Shown: positions 51,599 to 60,702, numbered from the stretch's first letter. The stretch: 64,000 nt of DNA from an uncultured Opitutaceae bacterium (GCA_937889545.1 CALAOT010000126.1:30990-94989); one strand, 5' to 3'. Notes: a model not told the origin generated them from the letters alone. Made by a program: numbers and translations.

Positions 51599-52941
51599 AT
51601 AAAGACGAGGCTGAAGCCAAAGCAGCCGAACCCGTGCCCGACGCCACTGCGGCCACTCCCAAGGCCGAAGCCACTGCGGCTAAACCTATGGCCGAGGCCA
51701 AGGTGGCCGAGCCCAAGCCTGACGCCACGGCGGCTAAACCTATGCCCGAGGCCAAGGTGGCCGAGCCCAAGCCTGACGCCACGGCGGCTAAACCTGTGCC
51801 CGAGGCCAAGGTGGCCCCTCCCAAGGCCGATGCCACTGCGGCCACGCATAAGGCTGACGTCAGAAACAAGATTATCTTTGGCCTCTCTATACTGGGCGTC
51901 CTGGCCGCACTTGTCGCGGCCTACCTCTTCGGCATTGAGAGGAAGGCCCAGCCGCCCGCGTTTGCACCGGTCAGCAGCCCTTACGAGTCAGCCATCTATG
52001 CCAATGGCATCGTCGAGAGCGACCAGTCGAGCGGTTCAAACGTCAATATCTATCCTGAGGTTTCCGGCCCGATCACCAAGGTGCTGGTGCACGAGGGCCA
52101 GCAGGTGTCGGCTGGCGCTCCGCTGTTCACCATCGAAGATTCTGTGCAGAGAGCAAATACGGAGCAGCTACGCCTGCAAGCTGATGCCTCCTTAGCTCTT
52201 CTGAACGAACTCAAGGCGGAGCCGAGAACGGAGACGCTGGCGATTGCCCTGGCACAAGTGGTGCTGGCCGATTCCAACCTTAAAGCGGCCCGCGACCAAT
52301 ACGACAAGGACCGCGCCTCCTATGATATCGACCCGAAATCGATCAGCAAAAACGCGCTCGATACTGCGGAAGACGCGGTCAATCAGGCAGCAGCCAGCCT
52401 GGGCGTGGCCCGAAAGCAATATGAACTTATCAATGCCGGAGCATGGAGTTACGACATCGCGAACCAGGAAAAGCAGTACGAGGCCCTCGGGCAGGCCTAC
52501 GAGGCAGCTAACGCGCTACTGTTAAAGTATTCGGTCAAGGCGCCGATCGATGGAGTCGTGCTGTCCGTATACGCCGCGGTCGGCAGTTACGTGTCGCCGC
52601 AGGGTGCCTTTGATCCTTATACGCAGGCATTCGACCAGCTCGTGATCATGGGGCCGCCGCAAGACTACTTGGCCGTGCGCTGCTTCGTTGACGAGATCCT
52701 CGTCTCACGGCTGCCGTCGAAGTGGCATATCGTCGCTCAGATGTCGATCACCGGCACCGACATCAAGGTGCCACTCGAGTTCGTCCGCGTGCAGCCCTAT
52801 GTATCGCCCAAGATCGAGCTGTCCAACGAACGCCAGGAGAAAGTCGATCTGCGGGTACTGCCGGTGATCTTCCGGTTCCAGAAACAGGACATCCAAGTCT
52901 ATCCGGGTCAGCTGGTGGATGTCTACATTGGGAAAAAGTAG
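51595..52941 (+). CDS. HlyD-family periplasmic adaptor with an N-terminal repeat tail
   Basis: A 448-aa membrane-fusion protein. Residues 1-85 are an Ala/Pro/Lys/Glu-rich tail made of 18-residue repeats. A membrane anchor follows (IIFGLSILGVLAALVAAYLF), then the barrel-sandwich lipoyl domain (VNIYPEVSGPITKVLVHEGQQVSAGAPLFTIED), a helical hairpin and the second lipoyl half (VKAPIDGVVLSVYAAVGSYVSP). It bridges the inner-membrane ABC complex to the outer-membrane factor next door. The repeated cytoplasmic tail is unusual for the family. It overlaps the ATPase gene by 4 nt. Confidence 0.9.
   Translation: MNKDEAEAKAAEPVPDATAATPKAEATAAKPMAEAKVAEPKPDATAAKPMPEAKVAEPKPDATAAKPVPEAKVAPPKADATAATHKADVRNKIIFGLSILGVLAALVAAYLFGIERKAQPPAFAPVSSPYESAIYANGIVESDQSSGSNVNIYPEVSGPITKVLVHEGQQVSAGAPLFTIEDSVQRANTEQLRLQADASLALLNELKAEPRTETLAIALAQVVLADSNLKAARDQYDKDRASYDIDPKSISKNALDTAEDAVNQAAASLGVARKQYELINAGAWSYDIANQEKQYEALGQAYEAANALLLKYSVKAPIDGVVLSVYAAVGSYVSPQGAFDPYTQAFDQLVIMGPPQDYLAVRCFVDEILVSRLPSKWHIVAQMSITGTDIKVPLEFVRVQPYVSPKIELSNERQEKVDLRVLPVIFRFQKQDIQVYPGQLVDVYIGKK
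51668..51835 (+). repeat. 54-nt tandem repeats in the adaptor N-terminus
   Basis: About three copies of a 54-nt unit encoding DATAAKPMPEAKVAEPKP. The middle two copies are almost identical at DNA level, while outer copies diverge. Copy number is likely to vary among strains. Confidence 0.8.
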
Positions 52942-52979
52942 CGTTCCGGCGCAACCCGACACCCGCCAGAGCGAACGCG

Positions 52980-54464
52980 ATGAACGACCTTCGATCATCA
53001 CTCCAACAAGGCGCCAGCCTCGCCGTCATCATGGCGATGCTCAGCGCCTGCGCGGTCGGCCCCGATTTCGTTCGCCCAACGGCGCCCGATGCGGACCGTT
53101 ACACGCATGAGCCACTGCCTGCAACCACGGTTGCCGCAGGTGGCCAAGCACAGCATTTCACGTCCGACGGCGAAGTTGCAGCTGACTGGTGGCGGCTTTT
53201 CGGGTCACCGCAGCTCGATGCTGTCGTCCGGCAGGCAATCGCCAACAATCCGACCCTGCAGTCGGCCGAGGCCAGTTTGCGTCAGAGCCAGGACAAACTG
53301 CGCGCTGGTTATGGCGTTTTCTACCCGCGAATTGATGCCGAACTGGATGCCAGGCGACAGCGCACAGCCGCGTCGCAGCAAGGCCCAAAGACGCCCAGCA
53401 CGATCTTCGATCTGGTGACGCTGAGCGGCACGATCAGCTACCCGCTCGACGTATTCGGCGGCGAGCGCCGGACGGTGGAGGGATTGCGTGCCCAGACCGA
53501 TTACGAACGTTACGCGAGCATGGCGGCCTACCTGACGCTATCCGCAAATGTCGTTGATACCAGCATCGCGCGCGCAGCTTACGCGGCCCAGATTCGAGCG
53601 ACCGAGCAGCTGATCGACCTTGAAAAGCAGCAACTTCACCTCACCGAAGTGCAGGTCCGCGCCGGCACGGCGCCGTTTTCGAATGTGCTCAGCATACGCA
53701 GCCTAATTGCCGCCAACCAAGCGCTGCTGGCGCCCCTGCGGCAAAAAATCAGTCAGGCCGAGGACTTACTGGCAACGCTGGAAGGCGTGGTCCCATCCAA
53801 AGCCACGCTGCCCGATATCGACCTTATCGGACTCGCACTGCCAGTGGACTTGCCCGTGAGCTTGCCGTCCGACCTGGTGCGCCAACGTCCCGACATCCTG
53901 TCGGCCGAGGCGCAATTGCATGTCGCCAGCGCCAACATCGGCGTCGCTACCGCCGCGATGTTTCCCAGCTTCAACTTGAGCGGTACCTTTGGGGCCGAAG
54001 GCTCTAACTTCCGGAACCTTTCGGCGGCCAGTGGAAGGTTCTGGAGCATCGGCCCGTCGGCCACGATTCCGCTTTTTCAGGGCGGCACCTTGTGGTACGG
54101 CAGGAGGGCGGCGATCGACGCGTATCAGCAGTCGCAGGCAGATTATCGACAGGCCGTGCTGGGTGCATTCGCCCAAGTCGCTGACTCCTTGAAGGCGCTG
54201 GAGCACGACGCCGAGGCGCTTCAGGCGCAAGTCGAAGCTCAGCTCGCGGCCGGCGAGGCACTGAGCCTGTTGCAGGCCAATTACCGCGCGGGCCTGGTCG
54301 CCTACCTGGACGTGTTGGTGGCGGACGTGCAATTCCATGAGGCAACCATCGCCTATCTGCAGGCTGTCGCGCAGCGCCACCAGGATACCGTCGCCCTGTT
54401 CGTAGCGCTGGGGGGAGGCTGGTGGAACGCGAAGAGCCCGGCGGGCGAAGGCAGGATCCCATGA
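52980..54464 (+). CDS. Outer-membrane efflux factor (TolC/NodT type lipoprotein)
   Basis: A 494-aa protein from the ATG at 52980; the longer upstream frame is a shadow of the adaptor gene. A lipoprotein signal (LAVIMAMLSAC) with Cys in the lipobox is followed by two OEP repeats (WWRLFGSPQLDAVVRQAIANNPTLQSAEASLRQSQ, and ASANIGVATAAMFPSFNLSGTFG). RxPDI (RQRPDILSAEAQL) is typical of NodT-family factors. It forms the outer-membrane channel of the export complex. It ends in ATGA overlapping the permease gene, 38 nt after the adaptor. Confidence 0.92.
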   Translation: MNDLRSSLQQGASLAVIMAMLSACAVGPDFVRPTAPDADRYTHEPLPATTVAAGGQAQHFTSDGEVAADWWRLFGSPQLDAVVRQAIANNPTLQSAEASLRQSQDKLRAGYGVFYPRIDAELDARRQRTAASQQGPKTPSTIFDLVTLSGTISYPLDVFGGERRTVEGLRAQTDYERYASMAAYLTLSANVVDTSIARAAYAAQIRATEQLIDLEKQQLHLTEVQVRAGTAPFSNVLSIRSLIAANQALLAPLRQKISQAEDLLATLEGVVPSKATLPDIDLIGLALPVDLPVSLPSDLVRQRPDILSAEAQLHVASANIGVATAAMFPSFNLSGTFGAEGSNFRNLSAASGRFWSIGPSATIPLFQGGTLWYGRRAAIDAYQQSQADYRQAVLGAFAQVADSLKALEHDAEALQAQVEAQLAAGEALSLLQANYRAGLVAYLDVLVADVQFHEATIAYLQAVAQRHQDTVALFVALGGGWWNAKSPAGEGRIP

Positions 54465-55603
54465 AGTATAACGGCATCCTGAGGATCGGCTTCAAGCTGC
54501 TGGTGAACGACAAATCCAAGTTCTCCGCGCTGCTGATCGGGATCACATTCGCCGTGTTCCTGATGATGCAAATGACCGCGATGTTCGCGGGCATCCTTAA
54601 CCGTGCTTATTCGACCGTCACTAATATCGGCGCAACGATGTGGGTCATGGACCCGGCGGTCAATACTGCCACCAGTGCGATCCCCATGCCCGACTACCTT
54701 CTGGATGCGGTGCGCAGCATGGACGGCGTCAGTTACGCGGTGCCGCTCTTTATCGGTGGCGCGCTGGTCAAGCTCGATGATGGCAGCTTTCAATCTGTTA
54801 GTGTCGTCGGCCTGGACGACGACAGCCTGTTTGGCCGACCTGAAATCGACCAGGGCGACATTCATGATATCTATGCCGACAACACATTCTTCGCGGTCGA
54901 CGACGCTGAATTCGCGAAGCTGGAGAACCCAAAGATCGGCACTTCGTTCGAGCTCAATGATCACCGCGGCACGATTGTGGGCATCGCCCGGGTCGCCTCG
55001 AATGGACTGAACGGCGTGCCAACGCTTTACACAACCTACAACCGCGCGATTGAATACATCCCGTCTACCCGTTTCACCATTTCCTACATACTGGTGCAGC
55101 CGAAGAGCGATGCCGCCGTGGCAGGCATTAAGCAGCAGGTCGCAAAGCTCGGCTATGTTGCATTTACCAAGACCGAGTTCAACAAGCACATCTCCGACTA
55201 CTATACCTACAAGACCGGCATAGGCACCAACATCCTGCTGATGACTGTGATTAGCTTCATTGTTGGACTGTCGATCTCAGGCCAGACCTTTTACACATTC
55301 ATCCTCGAAAACCTCGAGAAGTTTGGCGCGCTGAAGGCTATCGGCGCAAAGGGGCGCGAACTAGTCTACATGATCTTGTTCATGGCGACCTTCACTGCGT
55401 TGACCGGCTATGGCCTGGGCGTTGGCCTTGTGACGCTGATGATCTGGATCGCCCGATCCCGGCTGCCCAATTACGCAGCGATGATCACATTCTGGAACCT
55501 AGGGCTGGCGTTCGGCATGGTCTTGCTGATCGCCGCAATCTCGAGCTATGTCGGGGTACGCAAGGTTCTTAGGGTCGAGCCCTTTGACATCTTCAGGGGC
55601 TAG
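54461..55603 (+). CDS. FtsX-fold ABC permease (DevC/MacB type)
   Basis: A 380-aa permease from the ATG at 54461. An N-terminal membrane helix (FSALLIGITFAVFLMMQMTAMFAG) is followed by a periplasmic MacB-like domain (about 45-250) and three C-terminal helices (ILLMTVISFIVGLSISGQTFYTF, LVYMILFMATFTALTGYGLGVGLVT, LGLAFGMVLLIAAISSYVGVRKVLRVEPFDIF). Four helices with one large extracytoplasmic loop is the FtsX/MacB/LolC fold. With the ATPase, adaptor and outer-membrane factor it forms a DevBCA-like exporter. The substrate could be a lipid, peptide or antibiotic and is not shown. Confidence 0.9.
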   Translation: MKYNGILRIGFKLLVNDKSKFSALLIGITFAVFLMMQMTAMFAGILNRAYSTVTNIGATMWVMDPAVNTATSAIPMPDYLLDAVRSMDGVSYAVPLFIGGALVKLDDGSFQSVSVVGLDDDSLFGRPEIDQGDIHDIYADNTFFAVDDAEFAKLENPKIGTSFELNDHRGTIVGIARVASNGLNGVPTLYTTYNRAIEYIPSTRFTISYILVQPKSDAAVAGIKQQVAKLGYVAFTKTEFNKHISDYYTYKTGIGTNILLMTVISFIVGLSISGQTFYTFILENLEKFGALKAIGAKGRELVYMILFMATFTALTGYGLGVGLVTLMIWIARSRLPNYAAMITFWNLGLAFGMVLLIAAISSYVGVRKVLRVEPFDIFRG

Positions 55604-55775
55604 CCCATGGTCGTTGGTTCGAGTTGTTCCCGCCAAGGACTATCACCCAAACTCCGACAATTCCGGGGAGCGGATCAGAACAACGTTTGTGTCAGCGACG
55701 ACTTCAGTCATTCGGGTTTGTCGTTAGGTCTTTCCTCCCGCTTCGCCCCACGGAGACAGCTTTTCCTGGGAGGGA

Positions 55776-55817
55776 GGGAAAGACCCCATTGGAGCGGCCG
55801 CCGCGGGGTGCTATCTT
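55776..55817 (+). promoter_or_regulatory. Stress-regulon promoter module 7 (small DUF3309-like gene)
   Basis: GGGAAAGACCCCAT (55776-55789), 22-nt gap, TATCTT (55812-55817), 6 nt before the ATG at 55824. Confidence 0.62.
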
Positions 55818-55823
55818 GCAATC

Positions 55824-55979
55824 ATGAACCTAATACTCCTTATTGTTGTGCTCTTGCTCTTATTTGGCGGCGGCGGTTTTTACTTTGGAGGCCCCGTCTT
55901 TGGCGGAGGTGGGATTGGCCTCGTTCTGCTGATTTGCCTTATCATCTTTTTGATGGGCGGGTTTCGTTCGAAGACCTAA
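55824..55979 (+). CDS. Small hydrophobic protein, DUF3309-like
   Basis: A 51-aa protein made of two membrane helices, NLILLIVVLLLLFGGGGFYF and GIGLVLLICLIIFLMGGF, separated by a Gly-rich loop. The layout matches DUF3309-type proteins. It is short, but a promoter module directly upstream and clear family resemblance make it real. The close spacing to the -10-like box implies a near-leaderless mRNA. Such peptides recur beside DUF1328 and CsbD genes in many genomes; their function is unknown. Confidence 0.75.
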   Translation: MNLILLIVVLLLLFGGGGFYFGGPVFGGGGIGLVLLICLIIFLMGGFRSKT

Positions 55980-56149
55980 CGGGTCAAAACGTTGCCGGCG
56001 GTGAGGGTAGAGGCTCAACAGCCTCGCCGCTTCGCGTCAGAGCCATGGCGCCAGAGTGATTGTTGGGCATTTGTCTTTCCTTCGCAACCGCAGCGAAGTT
56101 TCATGCACGAGGCGTGGCACTGGAACTATGGGAACTATGGCCGCCGAAC
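55980..56149. other. Intergenic, nothing seen
   Basis: No supported gene before the IS3 relic. Confidence 0.3.
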
Positions 56150-56415
56150 GATTGACCCGCCGTTGTCACCATCTGGATGCCGAGCGCCTGATCGCCGATG
56201 ATCTTCCTTGGCCCGTTGTTCCTCTGCTCAAGCTCCTTTGGCTTCCGAAGCTGGCTAAGCTCCAAGCCGACCAGTCCACTCTTCCAGCGGTAATAGGTCG
56301 GCGCCGCGATTCCGTCCCCCTCAGCAAATCGGCCGCCGGCGTGAACTGGTCCGCCTGGCACAGAAGGCCTAGGATCTCTTCTTCACTGTGTCTCTTCCTA
56401 ATGGTCCTTGGTTTG
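56150..56415 (-). pseudogene. IS3-family orfA relic
   Basis: Reverse frame reads TIRKRHSEEEILGLLCQAD, then after a frameshift TYYRWKSGLVGLELSQLRKPKELEQRN and IIGDQALGIQMV. This is the HTH and leucine-zipper order of IS3 OrfA proteins. The middle segment is missing and no orfB follows, so it is a remnant. Confidence 0.7.
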
Positions 56416-56651
56416 GGTTATATCCCCCAAGGATTATCACGCAAACCCGGAGAATGTCAGGGAAGCAGGTAAGATTTGCTTTAAAAGATTCCGACCTAAG
56501 TTCTTGAAAATGATATTCCGCTAGATTCCGGAGCGACCAAATGTGAATACTTCATCGACATTGAATGCCTTATTAATATCTCGCCATTAGAAAGTGGCAG
56601 CATTTCGGTCCGGAACGAGACGTTTATCCCAACGATAGATCGACCATCTTC

Positions 56652-57779
56652 ATGAAACAGTGGAGGCGCAGGCTGGCACAACGGTATCATGCGGAACTGC
56701 GAAATTACCTGCGCAGTGGATTGCGAGCGTCATCCCGTAGGGCGAAAGGATTGGGAAGAAAGGCTCTTTCGGAAGGGCTTGAGACGCTTGATCTAGCCAG
56801 CATTCATGGACAGGCGCTCCTAGCCCTAATGCCTGTCAATTGCTCGGCTTCCGAGCGGGACATGATAGTCAGACTCGCGGGAGCCTTCTTCCTCGATGCG
56901 CTCTCTCCGATCGAGAAGACCCACCGGGCAATGGTCGATAATGTCGCTCTGCTGAAGCACTCCAATGAATCGCTTCGATGCCGCACGTCTGAGCTCTTGG
57001 CCGCCAACCAGAGCCTGAAAAAAGAGATCGCCCAAAGGAAATCCGCGGAACGGTCGCTGCGGCTAAGCGAGCAGAATCACCGCGCCCTGCTGAAGAAAGC
57101 TCATCAGATGCAACTTCAGTTGCGGCATTTGTCGCACCAGATATTGTTGGCGCAAGAGGAGGAGCGCAAAGAGATCAGCCGGGAACTTCATGATGAAATC
57201 GCCCAGGCGCTCACCGGAATAAACGTCCAACTCGCCTCCATGAAAACCGAGTTCGGCGCCAGCAAGAAGAGTTTTTCAAGGCACATCAGCCAAACGCAGC
57301 GCCTTGTCGAAAAATCGGTGGACATCGTTCACCAGTTTGCCCGCAACCTGCGTCCGACTCTCCTTGACGACTTGGGGCTTATTCCCGCGTTGCATGCTTA
57401 TTTGAACGGGTTCGCGAAACGTACCAGATTGCGGATCAGTTTCTCGACCTTTGCCGGAGTCGAGAAATTGAGTAATGACAAGCGGATTGTGCTCTATCGG
57501 GTGGCCCAGGCGGCACTTATCAACATCGCGCAGCACGCACAGGCAAACAGCGTGAACGTGGACATCAAGGCCCCCCCCCACGCGGTGCTCATGGAGATCA
57601 AGGACGACGGGAAATCCTTCGATGTTGAACATGTGCTCGACCCCTCAAGGTACAAGCGCCTGGGTCTTGTCGGCATGCGCGAACGCGTCGAGATGGTCGG
57701 CGGCATCTTCCAGGTCGAGTCCGCACCTGGCCGCGGCACCACTGTTTCTGCAAAGCTTCCTTTTAGTCGTCGCAGCTAA
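56652..57779 (+). CDS. Soluble NarL-system-type sensor histidine kinase (HisKA_3)
   Basis: A 375-aa kinase without membrane segments. The N-terminal half (1-160) is helical, with a coiled coil after residue 95. The HisKA_3 domain has the phosphorylated His in KEISRELHDEIAQALTGIN. The ATPase domain shows ALINIAQHAQANSV (N box), IKDDGKSFD (G1) and RLGLVGMRERVEMVGGIFQVES (G2). It closely resembles the kinase at 62249-63382 over its full length, so the two are paralogues. A decayed response-regulator gene follows, so it may now signal to the other regulator. Confidence 0.9.
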   Translation: MKQWRRRLAQRYHAELRNYLRSGLRASSRRAKGLGRKALSEGLETLDLASIHGQALLALMPVNCSASERDMIVRLAGAFFLDALSPIEKTHRAMVDNVALLKHSNESLRCRTSELLAANQSLKKEIAQRKSAERSLRLSEQNHRALLKKAHQMQLQLRHLSHQILLAQEEERKEISRELHDEIAQALTGINVQLASMKTEFGASKKSFSRHISQTQRLVEKSVDIVHQFARNLRPTLLDDLGLIPALHAYLNGFAKRTRLRISFSTFAGVEKLSNDKRIVLYRVAQAALINIAQHAQANSVNVDIKAPPHAVLMEIKDDGKSFDVEHVLDPSRYKRLGLVGMRERVEMVGGIFQVESAPGRGTTVSAKLPFSRRS

Positions 57780-57789
57780 AGATAGTCTC

Positions 57790-57909
57790 ATGAGATTCAT
57801 CAAGGCCTCGCGGGCCGACGGTCACGTGTTCGCCCGGGAGAGCTTCCGCGCTTTGTTGCTCGCCGACAACGGTATCTAGGTTGGCGGCAAAGCCCACGAC
57901 GGGCCCTAA
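57790..57909 (+). pseudogene. Remnant of a NarL-type response regulator
   Basis: The frame reads MRFIKASRADGHVFARESFRALLLADNGI, stop, VGGKAHDGP, stop. Aligned by eye with the start of the regulator at 61566-62252 (LLADDHTIVREGLCALLLADGGIQVVGEAHNGHE), this is its paralogue, truncated after about 40 codons. The first Asp of the acidic pair is replaced by Ala. It lies 10 nt after the kinase gene, the place a cognate regulator would occupy. Confidence 0.75.
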
Positions 57910-58024
57910 GCCGCGCACCTGACGGTCGTTCTTCTTGTTCCCACTCTTCAGGATTGAGGGCCGCCGGCAACCTGACAACAGGGCCTTCAACCCAGGGCGA
58001 TTCCAGCCGAGGCAAATCCCAGCA

Positions 58025-58066
58025 GGGTTACACCCCATATCTCGCGCGAGATTATGAGCACATCAT
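58025..58066 (+). promoter_or_regulatory. Stress-regulon promoter module 8
   Basis: GGGTTACACCCCAT (58025-58038), 22-nt gap, CATCAT (58061-58066), a weak -10. It lies 75 nt before the ATG at 58141. Confidence 0.6.
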
Positions 58067-58140
58067 GGCCCGTGGAGGATTTTCCCTCGGCAAAGGCCGT
58101 CGGGTGCCCATAGGCCGCCGGTTAGACCCTCCTGAATAAC

Positions 58141-58833
58141 ATGAGTTCACACACTCCACTCACCGGCTCGCATCTGCGCACTTACCAGACAGTATTCCAG
58201 CATCCAGTCTCGCACAATCTAGGATGGCACGATGTCTACGCGCTGTTTCGCCAGCTTGGCCAGGTCGAGGAGGAGCCCAACGGCAACATTAGAATAACGC
58301 GCAACGGGCAAGTCCTCGTTCTGCGTCCGTCACGCACAAAGGATGTGGCCGATACGGACGAACTCATGGCTCTGCGTCATTTTCTTGAGAAGTCGGAGAT
58401 TGTGCCGCTCAAGGCGAACGCAGACACGGAGCATTGGCTGCTCGTGATCGATCATCATGAGGCGCGGCTTTTCCGTTCCGAAATGCATGATGCCTTGCCG
58501 CAGCAGATACTGCCACACAAGCCGGACGAGTACTTTCGCCACGCGCACCACTCTAGGGATTTCTCCCGTGGCCAGGAAAAACCGGACCCAAACAGCTACT
58601 TTGAACCGGTAGCCCAAGCACTGCAGAGCGCCGGCCAAATCCTCATCTTCGGCACCGGCACGGGCTCAAGCAGCGAAATGGACCAGTTCGTTGAGTGGTT
58701 GAAGCGGCAACACCCAGATTCGGCCCGGCGGGTCATCGGCACTTTGGTCGTAGATAGGCGCCACCTGACCGAGGGCCAGCTTCTCGCAAAGGCGCGGGAT
58801 TTTTACTCGAATGCTCAGATGCCTTCCGCATAA
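58141..58833 (+). CDS. Hypothetical stress-cluster protein
   Basis: A 230-aa soluble protein. The first about 85 residues (LGWHDVYALFRQLGQVEEEPNGNIRITRNGQVLVL) resemble a small double-stranded RNA/HicA-like fold. The rest (HWLLVIDHHEARLFRSEM, ILIFGTGTGSSSEMDQFVEWLKRQHPDSARRVIGTLVVDRRHLTEGQLLAKARDFY) resembles eRF1-like/host-attachment domains, which bind ribosomes or RNA. Both resemblances are weak. Promoter module 8 places it in the stress regulon. No membrane segments. Confidence 0.65.
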   Translation: MSSHTPLTGSHLRTYQTVFQHPVSHNLGWHDVYALFRQLGQVEEEPNGNIRITRNGQVLVLRPSRTKDVADTDELMALRHFLEKSEIVPLKANADTEHWLLVIDHHEARLFRSEMHDALPQQILPHKPDEYFRHAHHSRDFSRGQEKPDPNSYFEPVAQALQSAGQILIFGTGTGSSSEMDQFVEWLKRQHPDSARRVIGTLVVDRRHLTEGQLLAKARDFYSNAQMPSA

Positions 58834-59304
58834 GACTACGCAGGCGGTGCGAATTTGTCCTAGCAGCGGTCTCTGCGTTGGCCGCGCAGCCGGGTAGGCG
58901 CTTTCCCAGACCCTTCGCGCGGCGCCCCTGCACGCAGGATGCCATGGCGGAAATGAAGGCCGGCGCTAATCACGCCATCCGCCGTCAACTCTCGAGAATG
59001 TATTATTATAGAGTGGGCAATCGCAATACTGGTGCAACTCTGCATGGCTGAACTTGGGCGTCATGGGACGCAGTTTCCCCTTGAGCTTGGTCGGACACGG
59101 CGCCTCCGTGACCGGATACAACAAGGGCCTGCCCTATTCGGACTCTCCCAGGACCGCACGTATTGAGCGTTTCCGCCCTTCACCTAGCCGGATCTAATCA
59201 AACGAATCGCGGCTCCCGCATGCACGGGAACGCCCAGTATCTGAAGCCGAATACGCCCGCGAGGATGAGAAGGGTGACAGCGTAGCTTGAGGTGGGAGTG
59301 TGGG
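58834..59304. other. Long intergenic region
   Basis: About 470 nt with no convincing gene, RNA or repeat. It separates the convergent genes at 58141 and 59305. Confidence 0.35.
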
Positions 59305-59511
59305 CTAAATGGTTTTTGTGCCACGAAGCAAGGCGCCCAAGCCAATTATAACAGCTGCGGCGCCGACGACCAGCAGCCAGATTGTCTTGTCAGTAGGCGA
59401 TCCGGTGAACATCCGCGAGAAGCCGGAGCCGACCGAGTTTGAGGCACTGACGCCATAAATGATCAGGATGACTCCTCCGATGAGGAATGCTAGTAAGGCC
59501 GGTTTGTTCAT
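59305..59511 (-). CDS. DUF3185 small membrane protein
   Basis: About 68 aa from the ATG at 59511 (MNKPALLAFLIGGVILIIYGVSASNSVGSGFSRMFTGSPTDKTIWLLVVGAAAVIIGLGAL). Two membrane helices and the SxNSxxSxFSRxFTGSPTDKTIW loop are the DUF3185 signature. An ATG 9 nt upstream is also possible. It is another small protein typical of envelope-stress clusters. I did not find a clean promoter module; GGGCTGCCACCCGACCAT upstream is a distant resemblance only. Confidence 0.88.
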   Translation of the reverse strand: MNKPALLAFLIGGVILIIYGVSASNSVGSGFSRMFTGSPTDKTIWLLVVGAAAVIIGLGALLRGTKTI

Positions 59512-59681
59512 AGGTATCATTGTTTTGGAGGGCTTACGGCCCTCGATTTCAGATCGGAGTCATGGTCGGGTGGCAGCCCTGTTGCTTTGTTCTTCATGCT
59601 TGGACATTCGTGCGGCCGGCTAAGGCCGGCCGCACTCTTGATCGAGATCGAGCCGAATGGCCCGGGTTGCCTGTGGCTTCG

Positions 59682-60425
59682 TCAGCTCTTGACCGTCATG
59701 TCGTTGACGACCGACTTCACCCCGCGGGTGTCTTGGGCAAGCTTGGTGACGAGAGACTTCTCGGCGTCTGAGCCTGCGACGCCAGTGATGCTGACAACGG
59801 CGTTCTCAGTGATGACCTTGGTCGAGAGCGCACTCGTTGAACGGTGGCTCATGAGCGCAAACTTGACCTGCGATGTGATCGAGGCGTCGTCAATGGACTC
59901 GCCGACCGTGCTGCTGCCGGCCGCCGGAGCTTCAACAACGAGCTCATTCTTTACCGATTTCACGTTGTCGATGTCCTTGGCATAGGCCTCGGTGAGATCT
60001 TTCTGGGCGAGGTTCTCTGCGGTGCCCGTGAGCGTGACGATGCCGTCCTTGACGTTGACCTTTGTGGAGGAGGCGCTGACGTTGGCCTTAACTAGAAGCT
60101 TGCTGCGGATCTTCAGCGCGATCCAAGCATCGGAGTGCTCGGGGATCTCGGACTTTACCTCGATCTGGTTGTCCACGCTGACGACGCCAGGAAGATTTTC
60201 CACCGTGTCCGCGGCGAGTGACTTGTCATCCTTGTCCTGCACGGTGCCGGTCAGCGTGACGACGCCGTCGTTCACTTTGACGTTCACGTGGCCCTCAAGG
60301 ACCGTGCGGTAGTTGTAAGAGGCTTTTGCGGCATTCTCGATCTTGCTGTCGGAAGATGAGGATGCAAACAACGCGACCGGAAGGGTCGCGGCGAGTAGGA
60401 ATGCAATCTGAGTGCGTGTTTTCAT
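59682..60425 (-). CDS. Periplasmic protein with three BON domains
   Basis: About 247 aa from the ATG at 60425 (MKTRTQIAFLLAATLPVALFASSSSDSKIENA), a clear signal peptide; upstream in-frame sequence is basic and unlikely. Three BON domains follow: HVNVKVNDGVVTLTGTVQDKDDK, KVNVKDGIVTLTGTAENLAQK and VITENAVVSITGVAGSDAEK. It is OsmY-like and probably binds lipid or stabilises the envelope in osmotic stress. Promoter module 9 lies about 200 nt upstream. Confidence 0.9.
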   Translation of the reverse strand: MKTRTQIAFLLAATLPVALFASSSSDSKIENAAKASYNYRTVLEGHVNVKVNDGVVTLTGTVQDKDDKSLAADTVENLPGVVSVDNQIEVKSEIPEHSDAWIALKIRSKLLVKANVSASSTKVNVKDGIVTLTGTAENLAQKDLTEAYAKDIDNVKSVKNELVVEAPAAGSSTVGESIDDASITSQVKFALMSHRSTSALSTKVITENAVVSITGVAGSDAEKSLVTKLAQDTRGVKSVVNDMTVKS

Positions 60426-60606
60426 TTTATTATTCTTTTGTGAAGAAAGAAGGAGTTTCCCCGAAGTCGCTTCCGGGGGTTGCAGGGCCAAACGGGATGG
60501 GTCAGGGGGCGAATCCCCCGGCCTTGCGCCTGCCGCTCGCGGCCTTCTTTTCACCCGTGCCGTGGGCGAATGAACTTTCTGGGGTGTGTGTTGCCGCCAT
60601 GGGAGA

Positions 60607-60649
60607 ACAATACCTGACATATCCTTCGTTCGCCATGGGGTGTTCAGGG
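60607..60649 (-). promoter_or_regulatory. Stress-regulon promoter module 9 (three-BON protein)
   Basis: Reverse strand: CCTGAACACCCCAT (from 60648 to 60635), 22-nt gap, TATTGT (60607-60612). The leader to the BON ATG would be about 175 nt. Confidence 0.6.
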
Positions 60650-60702
60650 CATACCGGAGATTGCTCCCCGTTAATGAATGCAGATAGCGCTTACAGCGGA
60701 TA

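Noticed and set aside
51668..51835. CRISPR-like repeats
   Set aside because: The 54-nt units are in-frame coding tandem repeats without spacers. I saw no CRISPR array in the window.
59560..59640. A promoter module before the DUF3185 gene
   Set aside because: GGGCTGCCACCCGACCAT on the reverse strand resembles the dyad but lacks CCCCAT and the spaced hexamer.
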